64,000 nucleotides of DNA from NCBI GenBank assembly GCA_000328365.1, contig KB297448.1, positions 162,319 to 226,318 on the forward strand. The letters run 5' to 3'. The DNA is from Capitella teleta (Eukaryota > Annelida > Polychaeta > Capitellidae). This document shows, one piece after another, positions 11,384-23,000 of the stretch; position 1 is the stretch's first letter; every line of letters begins with the position of its first letter. A program made the translations under genes and the position numbers. Under the pieces are notes generated by a model. That model was not told the DNA's origin. It was given only the letters and a program-made list of their open reading frames with translations, and did not search any database.

Positions 11384-12170
11384 AAAACCCCGCTAACTCG
11401 AAAACGGATAACTCGAAGACCCCTCTTCGTCGAAGTGTTTTCAAAGTCCCGACGACTCCCCTATATTTTAGCATTACAGATTGCTCGGATTCCTCGAACC
11501 CTGCTTCGTCGAAAAACCCTGTTCCTCGAACATATTTTTCGGTCCCTTGAGCAAAATCGAATCGTATTCGTCGAAGGTTTTTTTTTTAGATCAAAGAACC
11601 CTTTCGCTAATTGCAATTAACACCACTCTGTTTACTGTTTTGGACAATCGTTTACAGAGTTCGACTCGCGTGTCACCTCTCGCATTCACGATGCTTGGTT
11701 AACAATAGAAAAGAGAGCATGTAATGGATTTTCGATTGGAGTAAAACACATAAAGGCGTCTTTGATGAAGACGATTACAGAAAGTGGTACAGCCTCTGAT
11801 GTTGAATAGGCGGGAAACATCAATAATAAACAAACTCTGCCCATCAGTATAAAACCCGATCATTCGTCACAACAAATTAATCAGTCTGTGACTGTCTGTC
11901 GAGGAATCTCTGCGAGACATATCTGCAATAATGGCGACTAAACGAAAGATCACATGTGTAACCCTGGAGACCAAGTTCCTGACGATCAGCGAAAAGGCCA
12001 TCGCCGATAAGTTTGGAATCCCACCAAGCACCCTGTCAACTTGGATAAAAAATTATGAGAAGATTCAAGCGCATTATAGAGAGAGTGGAGGTGACAGGAT
12101 GCTGTGGTTGAAGGCGGCAAGAACAAAGATTATCCCTCTCTCTCGGCCGATTTTGCATATTTTGTAGTAA
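11384..12170 (+). mobile_element. pogo/Tigger-like element, 5' part with CENP-B-type transposase fragment
   Basis: The left end CAGTAAAACCCCGCTAACTC is the terminal repeat typical of Tigger/pogo elements and follows a TA dinucleotide, the target of this superfamily. Runs of tcgaa recur inside. An ORF at 11931-12167 begins MATKRK and contains KAIADKFGIPPSTLSTWIKN, the helix-turn-helix of CENP-B/pogo transposases. It stops after 78 residues, without the DDE domain. The opposite terminal repeat was not found before the gap at 12326, so the element is either truncated or continues into unsequenced bases. Confidence 0.75.
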
Positions 12171-12325
12171 ACAACGTAAACAAATAACAAATTTTTTTTT
12201 TTTTTTTTTTTTCATGTGTTGGCAGCTTTAAAGTGGTCAAGGGTAGGTCATTACGCTATCAAAACGTAATTTGAGATCAATATGCTATCATAACGTCATC
12301 TCATATATCATAACGTTACCAAAAT

Positions 12326-12584
12326 NNNNNNNNNNNNNNNNNNNNNNNNNNNNNNNNNNNNNNNNNNNNNNNNNNNNNNNNNNNNNNNNNNNNNNNNNNN
12401 NNNNNNNNNNNNNNNNNNNNNNNNNNNNNNNNNNNNNNNNNNNNNNNNNNNNNNNNNNNNNNNNNNNNNNNNNNNNNNNNNNNNNNNNNNNNNNNNNNNN
12501 NNNNNNNNNNNNNNNNNNNNNNNNNNNNNNNNNNNNNNNNNNNNNNNNNNNNNNNNNNNNNNNNNNNNNNNNNNNNNNNNNNNN
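12326..12584. other. assembly gap (N)
   Basis: A run of 259 N. The left side ends in a short series of ATCA(T/A)AACG boxes (12259-12315) and the right side starts inside a LINE reverse transcriptase, so the gap may hide a tandem repeat or the 5' part of that LINE. Confidence 0.99.
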
Positions 12585-13765
12585 TGGACAGATATACTGG
12601 ATAGAGGATCAGAAATAGACGTCATATTTCTGGATTTCAAAAAAGCTTTTGACAGAGTCCCACACCAAATATTAATAGACAAATTAGAATTATATGGCAT
12701 AAATGGAAATATATTAACTTGGATATCGACTTTCCTAATTAATCGAAAGCAAAGAGTGACCATCCATAAAGCTACATCAGCATGGGCAGAAGTTAAAAGC
12801 GGGATACCACAAGGGTCAATTTTGGAACTTACACTTTTTATCATCTTTATAAATTCCCTACCAGATGTAACATCGTCCCCAACATTCCTGTTTGCCGATG
12901 ATGCTAAATATTTTGTGAAATAACTAAACCTACAGACTCACTCCTACTTCAAGAAGATATAAATAATATGTACCACTGGACTCAATAATCACTTCTAACT
13001 TTCAACCCTGACAAATGCTCAAGCATGACGATCAGCAGATTCAAAACAAACCACAGGCAGTACCAGATGAGCAACAGCCCCTTAAACAAAACAATAGTCG
13101 AAAGAGATCTCAGTGTTATACTCGACAATAGGCTAACTTTTGAACACTACATCCAAGCAAAAATTAAAAAATCTAATTCCATTATGGCCCTCATCAGAAG
13201 AACATATACTTACCTTGATAACCACACATTTCTTCTCCTATATAAATCCTTTGTCAGGCCACATCTTGAATATGCTAATTAAGTATGGAAACCACACTTA
13301 AAAAAAACACATTACCGCAATAGAAAATGTCCAATGTCGTGCTTCTTGAATGTTACCAGGAATGAAAGATCTAAATTACAAAGAAATACTAAAAAAATTT
13401 AAACTTCCCACCCTGCAGTACAGAAGAATCAGAGGAGACCTAATAGAAACATATTAAATAGCCACAGAATGTTACGACACCCAAATAACTCAAAATTTCT
13501 TCCAATTCAATAACAGAACTTCAAGAGGACACCCACTAAAACTTTACCACCAGCTAGCAAGAACAGAACTCGGAAAAAATAGCTTCAAAATCAGGATAGC
13601 CCAACCCTGGAATCAACTGCCATCAGAAATTGTCGCATTTTTATCAATAGCAGCTTTCAAAAGAAGACTGGACAATCATCTCAAGAATCACCCTAAACAC
13701 AATCCATGCCGGCCACCATAAAATGTATTAAAATAAAATAAAACAAAATAAGCTGATCATAAGAG
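12585..13765 (+). mobile_element. CR1/L2-type LINE, reverse transcriptase to 3' end
   Basis: The reading frame from the gap shows VIFLDFKKAFDRVPH, KSGIPQGSILE and FLFADDAKYF, conserved reverse transcriptase motifs including the catalytic F-A-D-D. Translation then shifts frame: SVILDNRLTFEHYIQ, NSIMALIRRTYTYLD and LLLYKSFVRPHLEYAN near 13110-13280, then RTSRGHPLKLYHQL and IAQPWNQLPSEIV near 13520-13640. Stops and shifts make it inactive. It ends in an AAAATAAAATAAAAC-type tail (13728-13750). A Kolobok-like element lies directly downstream. Confidence 0.85.
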
Positions 13766-13774
13766 GCTATTTAA

Positions 13775-14465
13775 AGGGATGGGGAACTGAATTTTAAGTG
13801 ATGTTCTATTGACTCATAGCACCAATTGATAGCATTCCGTACCAATAACACCATGTCTGGATGCAAGCGTAAGGAAATAATGCATTCCGAATATCGGGGT
13901 TAGCATTGCGCCTATGGGAGAATGGCTTCCATTACGAAGTATAGGAGGCAAACGTCAGCTGAAGGCTTGCCGCGATTGGTCCCGTTCCCCTCGTGAAGCT
14001 ATCGATTTCAGCCAATCAGAGCAGATCATCTTCGCCATAAAAGGACATCTTTGTTGTTTACGAAACGAAAGCGCATGCGTGGTGCACTCTGGCTGACCTT
14101 TATACTGTTTCAGGATGAGAAACATGGTAGGTGTCCTAGAAAATCGCTTGTTAAAATAAGAAAAATAGCGAAAAATATTTTTTTTTGCACCTGACTAGTG
14201 GCAAAATGATTATTCTATCTATTTCCGAAAATAAAATAAAAAATATCCAGGGGTTTAGTCGCAGGACACGCTTATATGACGAGGTCCATTGTAAAAGATG
14301 GGGAACTCGGTGTTTCATCACAGTACCTGACGTCACGCCTAATTAGCAATATATCTCCCGCGAAATCGTTAGCGATGATATTCCTTGTGTGGGCCAGGCA
14401 TAGGAATCATTTTTGGTGCATCAAATAACGACTCAAAGTCCATTTTTAACCAGTTCTCCCTCCCT
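13775..14465. mobile_element. Kolobok-like TTAA MITE, copy 1
   Basis: This 691-bp sequence has termini AGGGATGGGGAACTG and the complement of AGGGAGGGAGAACTG and is bordered by TTAA on both sides (13771-13774, 14466-14469). A TTAA target with ends starting AGGG fits Kolobok (or less well piggyBac). There is no transposase frame, so it is non-autonomous. A second, nearly identical copy lies at 29765-30457 (roughly 96% by eye), implying fairly recent spread. Confidence 0.85.
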
Positions 14466-14469
14466 TTAA

Positions 14470-15234
14470 GCCTGAAGATCAGAAGAGGACCTGTAAGTAA
14501 CATGTAAGTATTTGATCTGATTCGACCACACTAGCACAACAAAGGACTATTATATGATAAATGTGGATCTTGTACTGTGGAAGTATGTTGACCAAGTGAC
14601 CCCACCCCACCCCCCTCCCCCCAAAAAGAAAAAGAAGAGAAAAAAAGCATTCTATAAGAAAAGGAGAAAAAAGTCTCTGGAGAGGATAAGTTTCTGACAT
14701 AATGAGTGAGCATTTGAAAGCCTGTCCAAGCCCAGCAACATTAATAGCCCAACATTCTCTCAATGGCTGAAGCAGAGCGCTATATAAGCCATAATTATAA
14801 ATAGATTGTGCATGTATAATAGGTGGTCACTATAAATGAATAAGGGATTATGCTACCTTGTTGAAACGTGTAAAAAATGAATGATCCCTTAGTTTCATCA
14901 TAAGAAAGTAAAGGTCGTGACTGGGTATTTATTTTTATCATCTGACCACCATAGCCCAAAATCCTTTCAGTGCGGTCCTATTTTAAAAACTGAACAAATT
15001 AGTTAGAGTTAACAGAATAATATTTTTACACTCTAGCATTTAGATGTATTTTTTATTTTTATATTTGATTCACCTGCTTCATCATATACATTTGGTTCCA
15101 GTATGCAAGTTTTCGCGAAAAAGTATTATAGTATTCGGTGCGGACCTTACTGAAGCGGTACTTCCGGTTTACAATCACGTTGTCCCCGTTCACCGGCAAA
15201 TTTATCTAAAATATTGTTGAAAATAGACCTATAT
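14470..15234. other. upstream region of the eIF3d gene
   Basis: No gene was seen in 14470-15100. Close to the eIF3d start there is an ETS-type CTTCCGG (15161-15167), a site common in promoters of housekeeping genes, within a less AT-rich block. I infer transcription starts shortly after it. Confidence 0.4.
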
Positions 15235-18200
15235 ATGGCGCATTTCAACCCACCAGAAATCGTAGATAATCCCACGGGATGGGGCCCCGTCGATGTTCCC
15301 GAACGGTACAAGGATATGCCGTATGCTCCCTTCTCCAAAGGAGACCGTCTGGGAAAGGTGTGTACTCTTACTCGCGAGTCGCGTGCGCGCCAGCCTCCAG
15401 AACATGAAAATTCAACCATATTTATTCAGTTTTCTGTAATGTGATAATGCGATTATTGTTTTCAAACCTGTTTCCTCACAAAAGTTAATCCTGGAAGTTG
15501 TGTTGATTAATATATGTTTCAAATTGACAAATGCACAAAATTACAAGTTCATACAAGTCAAATGAGTATTTATGATGAATAAATATCAATAATTGAAGGG
15601 AATTTATGCCAAATTTATCAAATTTATTATAGGTTTCTGATTGGACTGGAGCCACATATCAGGACAGACGTTACATCAGTGAGTTCTCTTATTATTAACC
15701 TTGGAGAATATATAAATTGTCTCCTTTTCCAGATAAGTACTCATCGCAATTTGGAGGCAGTGCCAATCCATATGCTTACTACCATGAGGAAGACGAGAGC
15801 TCCTTCCAGTTGGTGGACACCTTGCGAGTACAGAAGCCGATTTACCAGAGGGGCCGTGTCCGCTTCACGCAAACCAAGCTGAGACGTGAACGTGAAAAGC
15901 GCCAGCAGCAGCAACAACAGGCGAACATGCAGGCCACCATGAGCAAGACTCAGAAGAGCAGAGAACGGTCAGTTGATAAATGGACACAATCGGTCAACTC
16001 CTCTCTCCTCCCTGCAGTGATCGTCAGAGGCAGTTGCGCAAATGGCAGAAGCAGTTTGGCAAACAGATGCAGGAGAACCAAAAGAAGGTATGTTTCATTG
16101 ATAGTAATATGAACAATTTAATAATTGCTTCTATATATACACCTTCCTGTTGAGCTTGGCTTTTAAAATGCCTTTGTTCTTTCACAAGGCTGTTAGAGCA
16201 ACGGCTCTGTTTTCAAGGATTATGTATCGGTCATCTTGTTAAGTAGATGATTGGTTTCCTTGTAAATGCCAACAAGCCCCCTGTGCTTCATATGTTGAAA
16301 TAATGCTCCTATTCTGTTGCTCATTCCCTTTTATATCTTGCAGTACCAGGTTCGCAACCGTGATGCATCCGTCCAAGTCCGCGACCAGTGGAGTGTTGTG
16401 GAAGAACTCGATCTTCCTCGGTTGACAAAACTCTCGATGCCGATCGTAGAGGAACCAAAGGAGCTGTAAGGGTGTCTTCTGATTAAATGCTTCCGATACA
16501 AACTGTACTTTTGCAGCATGACGTGCGGTTCAGTGGAGTTCTACGACAAGACGTACGACCGCGTCACATGCAAGAACATGAAGAAGCTGAAACGCATCAA
16601 CCGCATCTTCCACAAAGTCACCACCACAGATGACCCCATCATCAGAAAGGTCAGCTCCCTCTCCCCTTGCTTCCCTCATCTGAATCTCTCTTCTTCTTCC
16701 AGCTGGCTAAGACCGAGGGCAACGTGTTTGCCACGGACGCCATCCTGGCCACCTTGATGTGTGCCACTCGCTCAGTCTACTCTTGGGACATTGTTGTGCA
16801 AAAAGTGGGCAAGAAGCTGTTCTTTGACAAGCGAGATGACTCGGAATTTGGTGCGTTGCATGGAGTCACATGCTGCGTGGTTCTATGTTTGTTTTCTCGC
16901 AGACCTTCTTCCCGTGAGTGAAACTGCCACCGAACCCCCTCAGGAGGAGGGCGCCAGCATCAACTCCCCCAGGAACCTCGCTCTTGAGGCCACCTTCATC
17001 AATCATAATTTCTCCCAACAAGTCCTCAAAACAGTGAGTGTTAAGCATGAAAGTTAACTCAACTTAATCCATTGATGAGTCAGCGGTTTGGTTTGACCTT
17101 TAACCCCTCAGCGTTACATCGATGGAAGATTAAGTTTCTTGGGTCTTCGGAGGTCGTGGTCTGTTTTAGATCATGTTGCCTCCATTTATGGTCTTTGGGA
17201 TGGGCTGCCGAGAGTGGGCCAGGGGCGCTACATGCTCCTGTGCCCTAGTGCGTGCAGCATACACTTGTGTATCAAATCCGTTCAGTTTCATGACATTTTA
17301 AATTCTATGAAATGCAATCTTGAATCGTCAGAGATGAGTCAGCAACTGGGCTGCCCTTAGCCAAGTGGCGTTACATCCCTGGCAGAGCAATTCCCTCGTG
17401 TGCTGGACGCCATCTGCTGTCTGTTTTAGACGGTGGAACTGTCTTAGGCATCACTTTGGATGGTTGCTGAGAGTGGGCTGTGGAAGCCATACGCTATGCA
17501 GCCCTAGTACTTGCAACTCACACTACATTTACTAGAAATAAAATCTGTTTATTTTAATTTTCATTGATGAGTCAGCGGTTTGGTTTGACCTTTAACCCTT
17601 CAGCGTTACATCGATGGAAGATTAAATTTCTTTGGTCTTTGGGGGTTGTGGTCTGTTTTAGATCATGTTGCCTCCTTTTCTGACTTTTGAGATGGGTTGC
17701 CGAGAGTGGGCCAGGGGCGCTACATGCTCCTGTGCCCTAGTGCGTGCAGCATACATGTTCTTCCTTGTTCTGATCCATCTCTCACGTGTTCTCTCTGTTT
17801 CCAGGGTGAGGCGCGACATGAGATGCCCAACCCCAATCCCTTCGTGCAAGGCGATGAAGAGGGTGAAGTGGCCTCAGTCTGCTACAAGTACATTATTCTT
17901 TATTGCCAAGGTGACGCTGTTTTGACGCTTGTGTTTTCTCCAGATACAAAAAATGGAACCTTGGCAATAACATTGAACTGATCGCCCGTTGTGAGCATGA
18001 CGCTTGCACTTACGGCCCCAACGGAGAAATACAAATGATGAATGTGAAGGCTCTCAATGAGTGGGATTCCAAGGTACGTGGTCTTGTTGCGCTACTACTG
18101 AGGTCATCCGATCATTTGTTGTTTGCAGCACTCGGGTGGAGTGGACTGGAGGTCAAAGTTGGACATCCAGAGAGGCGCTGTGTTTGCGACTGAGTTGAAG

Positions 18201-18754
18201 AACAACGGCTGCAAACTGGCCAAGTGGACAGTCTGCTCTGTGCTGGCTGGCTCTGATGCCATCAAGTTTGGCTATGTGTCGCGTGTGCATGTCAAGGACT
18301 CCTCCAAGCACATGATTCTGGGCACTCAGCCGTACAAACCGATTGACTTTGCCCACCAGATCAACCTGCACATGGACAACGCATGGGGCATCTTGCGCTG
18401 CATCATTGACCTGTGCATGAAACTGAAGGAGGGCAAATACCTCATCATGAAAGACCCCAACAAGGTGCTCCCACACTTCTTTGCGTTGCTTTGTTTTTAA
18501 TTGTGATTTTTGCATTGCAGCCGGTTATTCGTATTTACGACATCCCCAATAACACCTTTGAGAGCGATGATGATGATGATGATGACTCTGATGATGAAAG
18601 TGAATCAGAGAGTGAATCTGAAGAGGAGACTGATGAAGAGGAGGAGGATGAGAAAAAGAAGAAGGAAACGGAAAAGGAAAAGGTCAAAGGTGAGCAATTA
18701 CTCTCCATGCAAAGAAATATTCAATTATTTTTTTTTTACACAGGTGAAGAGTGA
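15235..18754 (+). CDS. EIF3D: eukaryotic translation initiation factor 3 subunit D
   Basis: eIF3d is the cap-binding subunit of the eIF3 complex on the 40S ribosome. Thirteen phase-consistent exons are visible: 15235-15357, 15633-15678, 15733-15967, 16018-16087, 16344-16465, 16517-16649, 16703-16850, 16903-17033, 17805-17887, 17944-18073, 18129-18464, 18521-18689 and 18744-18754, giving 578 aa (human 548). The N-terminus reads [18 protein letters not shown]. Highly conserved blocks include [66 protein letters not shown] and [14 protein letters not shown]. The C-terminus is a strongly acidic tail (about [18 protein letters not shown]) followed by a Lys/Glu-rich stretch longer than in vertebrates. 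The last exon contributes only three codons and the stop. The start ATG is the first codon of the conserved N-terminus. No disabling change was seen. Confidence 0.98.
17074..17757. repeat. three-unit tandem repeat of about 230-260 bp in an eIF3d intron
   Basis: Units begin with GATGAGTCAGC at 17074, 17333 and 17566. Units 1 and 3 are very similar (shared GTTTGGTTTGACCTTTAACC, GTGGTCTGTTTTAGATCATG, GAGTGGGCCAGGGGCGCTAC). Unit 2 is clearly diverged but keeps CTGTTTTAGA and GAGAGTGGGC. Together they make up most of intron 8, by far the longest intron of this gene. Confidence 0.85.
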
Positions 18755-18903
18755 TTGAAGAATTCAACGATATTTTAATTTCTGAAATTTCCATCTGGTT
18801 TTCGCTTGGTTATCTATATGTTATCTATTTCCCCTCCGTGTATCGATATCTTCCTTTTGATCTTGTCTATTGTAACCATTTTGTCTGGTTTCGGAATATT
18901 CGC

Positions 18904-18909
18904 AATAAA
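18904..18909 (+). terminator. poly(A) signal of eIF3d
   Basis: AATAAA lies 150 bases after the eIF3d stop codon. Confidence 0.75.
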
Positions 18910-20088
18910 ACCCCTTGATGAATGAAATGCTGTCATTCTAACTTCTTTTCAAAGTACATTTCCTCATAAATACTTGGAATAAATCACCAGCAATGAGCTG
19001 TGGGGAAAAAAAATCCATAAATAAATTTCAAAAACTCTGTTAAAAATGATGTATTTGCCAAGGCCCTATTGGTATTCATTGCACACAGGAATAATAGCTC
19101 AGGAAGTACTTACATTCAAAGTATAATATGCATTCAAAAAATATTGTGGAATCTTTTACATTTGAATTGATACTAGCATGGTAAAGGCATTGTATATTAT
19201 AAATATGTTTGCTAAAAATAGTATTAAAACATTTTGAGACTGAAGGAAACACAAATAATGGCAGTTTTTCATACCAGTACATTGATTCTTGCATACTGAC
19301 ATACTTGAGAAAATTCTGCATCTTCAAGGTTTAAATCTGATCAAATATTTTGATGAATACAAAAATTGATGATGAAGCAGAATAGTCATAAACATACAAA
19401 TATTACATAAAAAATATAATCAGTTTGAGAATAAAATATTTCTCTTTGAACTAAGAAATGAACACAAACAATTTAACAAAATCATCTGGGATGAGCCCAG
19501 AATTTTGGAATGCATGAATTATGTGAATGAATTTTGAGCATTTTCCCATTGATAGGCATTTCACATTGTTAATCAAGTCAGCAGTCATGCAGCCTTTTCA
19601 TAATACCTAATTTTAGACAGCCAAATCCTTTTTTTTTTTTGGGGGGGGGGGGGGGTACCAAAATACCATTGTAAACTGGTTATAATTATGTAATTTTCAG
19701 TTTCTACATACATTTTCTCAGGAACCAATTAATTAATGAGGTGTGACTGTAACTGATTTACTGCCATGTTAATTAAAGCACGTGTGTTATGACAAGAATA
19801 TTTGAGCATAGAAACGAGGAGGCAGGAGAATCGAGTGTGATTCACATTTCTGAGCTGTGAAAACATCAAGAAAAATAACTGTATAAATTTACCCAGAAAC
19901 AAGCTAAATGAAAATGAAAAAAAGCAGATGCCATTGCACCGTCTGGATTTTGGAAAACTGTCGAAACCGACACACAACGCCACTGAGTTTGTCGTTGTTA
20001 TCAGGTTAAAGAGCTGTAATCAAGCCGTTGATTCAGACATAGATTCAAAAAGCTGAAAAATATAAAATTATAATCAAAAATGTGACCC
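18910..20088. other. intergenic stretch between eIF3d and the AFAP-like gene
   Basis: AT-rich, without a recognisable gene. It contains a homopolymer junction of T12 followed directly by G15 (19629-19655). The part near 19980-20088 may be 3' UTR or a further 3' exon of the AFAP-like gene. Confidence 0.4.
19629..19655. repeat. T12-G15 homopolymer junction
   Basis: Twelve T are followed without interruption by fifteen G. A similar T15-G12 junction lies at 63133-63159. Confidence 0.95.
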
Positions 20089-23000
20089 TCATAGAAAAAA
20101 AACCCCCCCACAAACCTTTAATGTTTCCTGAACCAATTTCTTTTTGGTTTCTCCTTTGCCTGTCATCACATGAGATTTCTCTTTGTGTTCGTACCCTGTT
20201 GATTTGCGTATCACATGACCACCCTCTTTCTTCTGAGTCAATGGCGAAATTTTATTCTCCAAATTCGCGATCGTTTGTCGCGTTTTCTGCGATGCCAGTT
20301 GAGCGTCTCGTGAGCCTCCGAGGGAAGTGCGAGTCAACTTGGAAGCTGCTATGGCGTCTGAGCGCGCTCTCTCCTGCACGTCTGACCTTCTTCTTCCCTT
20401 CGCTTCCCAATTGGGTGACGATGAGTTCCGGTTCGATTTCTCAATATTAAGTCGTGGAGAGAGACGAGTGTTTGCAGCAGAGATCGTCTTATGCTGAGAG
20501 AAGATAATTCAATCAGCAGGAACAGAACCAGCAGAAACACACCTCCTGAAGCAGAACCTGGACTTTGGTCAGTTCCAACTGCGTCTCCTCAATCTGTGCC
20601 TCTAATGACATCACTTCAGCCTCCAATTTCTTCTTTTCACTTGCATCTTCTTCATAAATTATCTTCTTTCTTGCAACTAACCTGTTCATAGAATTTCATT
20701 CAATCAATGCTTAAAACATTTGGTTAAAAAATACCTTTTCTTCCTCAATTCCCGGCACTGCTGTCTCAAGGAGTCGCCTTTATCTTCCAGTTCATTTTTG
20801 TTTGTGGATTCTCTGCGGCCTTTCCGTAATTCTTTCAGGATTGGATTCTGGGCGCTTTCTAACAAACCTTTGTCTTCATCAATTGTGGAACCTTGAAATA
20901 AATAACTCAAACATGTAAAATACAATTAATTAAAACCCACCTGAGTGACTTTTAACGACTGCATCGTGAGATTTGTCTTCTTCTGTATATTCTTTCTCCG
21001 GGGTCACCTGAGGCAAAACCTCTTCACTTGTCTTCATTTCCTCTTTTTCTGATTTGCCGTCCGTCAAGACGTCATACTCAGCTTCTTCGTAATCGGCGAA
21101 AACATACTCCTGAGAAAAGATAAAAAAATGAATCAACGCCAAATTTGAAGAATGCACCAAACTGCTTCATCCTCGTTTTGATCGAGAGGTGGTCCTTGTT
21201 TGGGTAGCGGGGGGGAGGAGACAGAGTTCTCATAAAGAATGTCAGTCGTTGCGTCCTCTGGCAGAACTTCATCTTCAGGTGAAAGGAATCGTAACAATTA
21301 CCGTTATAAAAATCTGACTCTACCTCGATCCGAAGGGCAGCTGACATTGTCCTCAGCAACGTTATCATAAATTTCATCAAACTCTTCATCTTGGGTCGCC
21401 TCAAGCGACTGAGACGCCATGTTAGTCTGTTCAATCAGCACCTTCATCCATTTGCCATGCTCCATTGCATCAGAAGCCTGGATAATACTCAAGAGTTGAA
21501 AGCACACATCTCTCATAAAGAGTCCTCACCTCCATCAACAATTTGGTGGTATTATTGCGAACCAGTTTGAAAGCGAGACCTTTGTTGGTTTCCTTTGAGG
21601 CAAGTTCAACAACCACTCCATCAAGGGCAAGGGAAAACTCGACTTTGTCATCTCCTGGATCCACGCAGCAATCGAAACGACCGTCCTTCACAACACACCA
21701 GCGCATAACCCACTTCTTGGTGGACAGCAGCTCACTGCTAACGTTCATATAACCTAAGGACATTCAAATGAATACTGGAAGAGCTTACACATGCAAATGG
21801 CGTGGGTTCGGCAGAATGTTATTTGATCAAAAAAATAAATTTTCAGCTGATTAATCCAACCCAGGTGACAATTACCTCCAATGGCGACGTCTTTGTCTAA
21901 TACCAAATTAGCGGCGGCTAATTTAAGATTTTTTCCTTTCTTCTTTCCAAAAGTGCCGAGCAGATTTGTGAGTGAATCACCCAAACCTTTGCCTCTCTTT
22001 TTCTTTTCTGAGAAAGGAGAAAAATAGAAATAAAAGAACTATAATCAATGCTTATTGCGCATCAATCTGACTGACCGGTGCTCTGGACTTCGCCTATAAC
22101 GCCATCCCCACTTCCTTCTTCACTGTTTGCACTGCTGGTCGTTACATCCTGAATAAAACTAAAGGTTGCAAACCTCAAGAAAATTTTTGTGTGGAAATTA
22201 CCGCTTGATTTGGTGGCGGAGCAGAGGGCAGTGGTGGCGGAGAGGCGAGAGACTCCCTTGCAACTGAAGCACTCTCCAACAAATGCTGCGAATGAAAACA
22301 GGTCACCAAATTGTAAAAGTGGAAGAATTTAACGCACTTTGACCCAGGCAGCTGCAGAATCAGCAGTGTCTGCTTTGAATATATGGGTCGCACATCCGGG
22401 GTGAGAGATACGAAAGGATGACGATTCCCCGTCCACGATGATGACGTCGTATCCGGAAAGATCGAGAAGCAGAGCAGGTTTCTTTTCCTGATCTCTCTTG
22501 TAGCAAATCAAACGATTGTCCACAATGAAGCAGACGCGTTTTGAATTTCCAAAGCGCTGCTTCACATGCAGTTCACCTGTGTGAGTGGCGTTCACGATGG
22601 AAGACATCGCGAGAGCATCGCTCGACTTCTGAGACTTGCTTCTGCTGGATGTGCGATGAATTGTAATAAAATTTACAGCATTTTGGGAGTATACAAAACA
22701 TTCAGAATTTCTCTATTCATGTATATGCTATATGTTTGCAGTTCTGTTAAACTTACTGTTTTTGTTTTTCATATAAAATGTACAAACATGAGTTTGTGAA
22801 TAAAAAATGATATATATATATATAAATCAGAAACTTAAAAAGATATATATAATAATAATCTTGACTAATAAAAAACCTACTTTGATACATTGGCAAATTG
22901 AAGCACAAAAGAAGCTGAGGAAATTAGTGTTTTGGATGGTTACCTAAACGGATCATCTGATGAACTTCCAGGAGAAAGACACTCAGTGTTTTCATAAATG

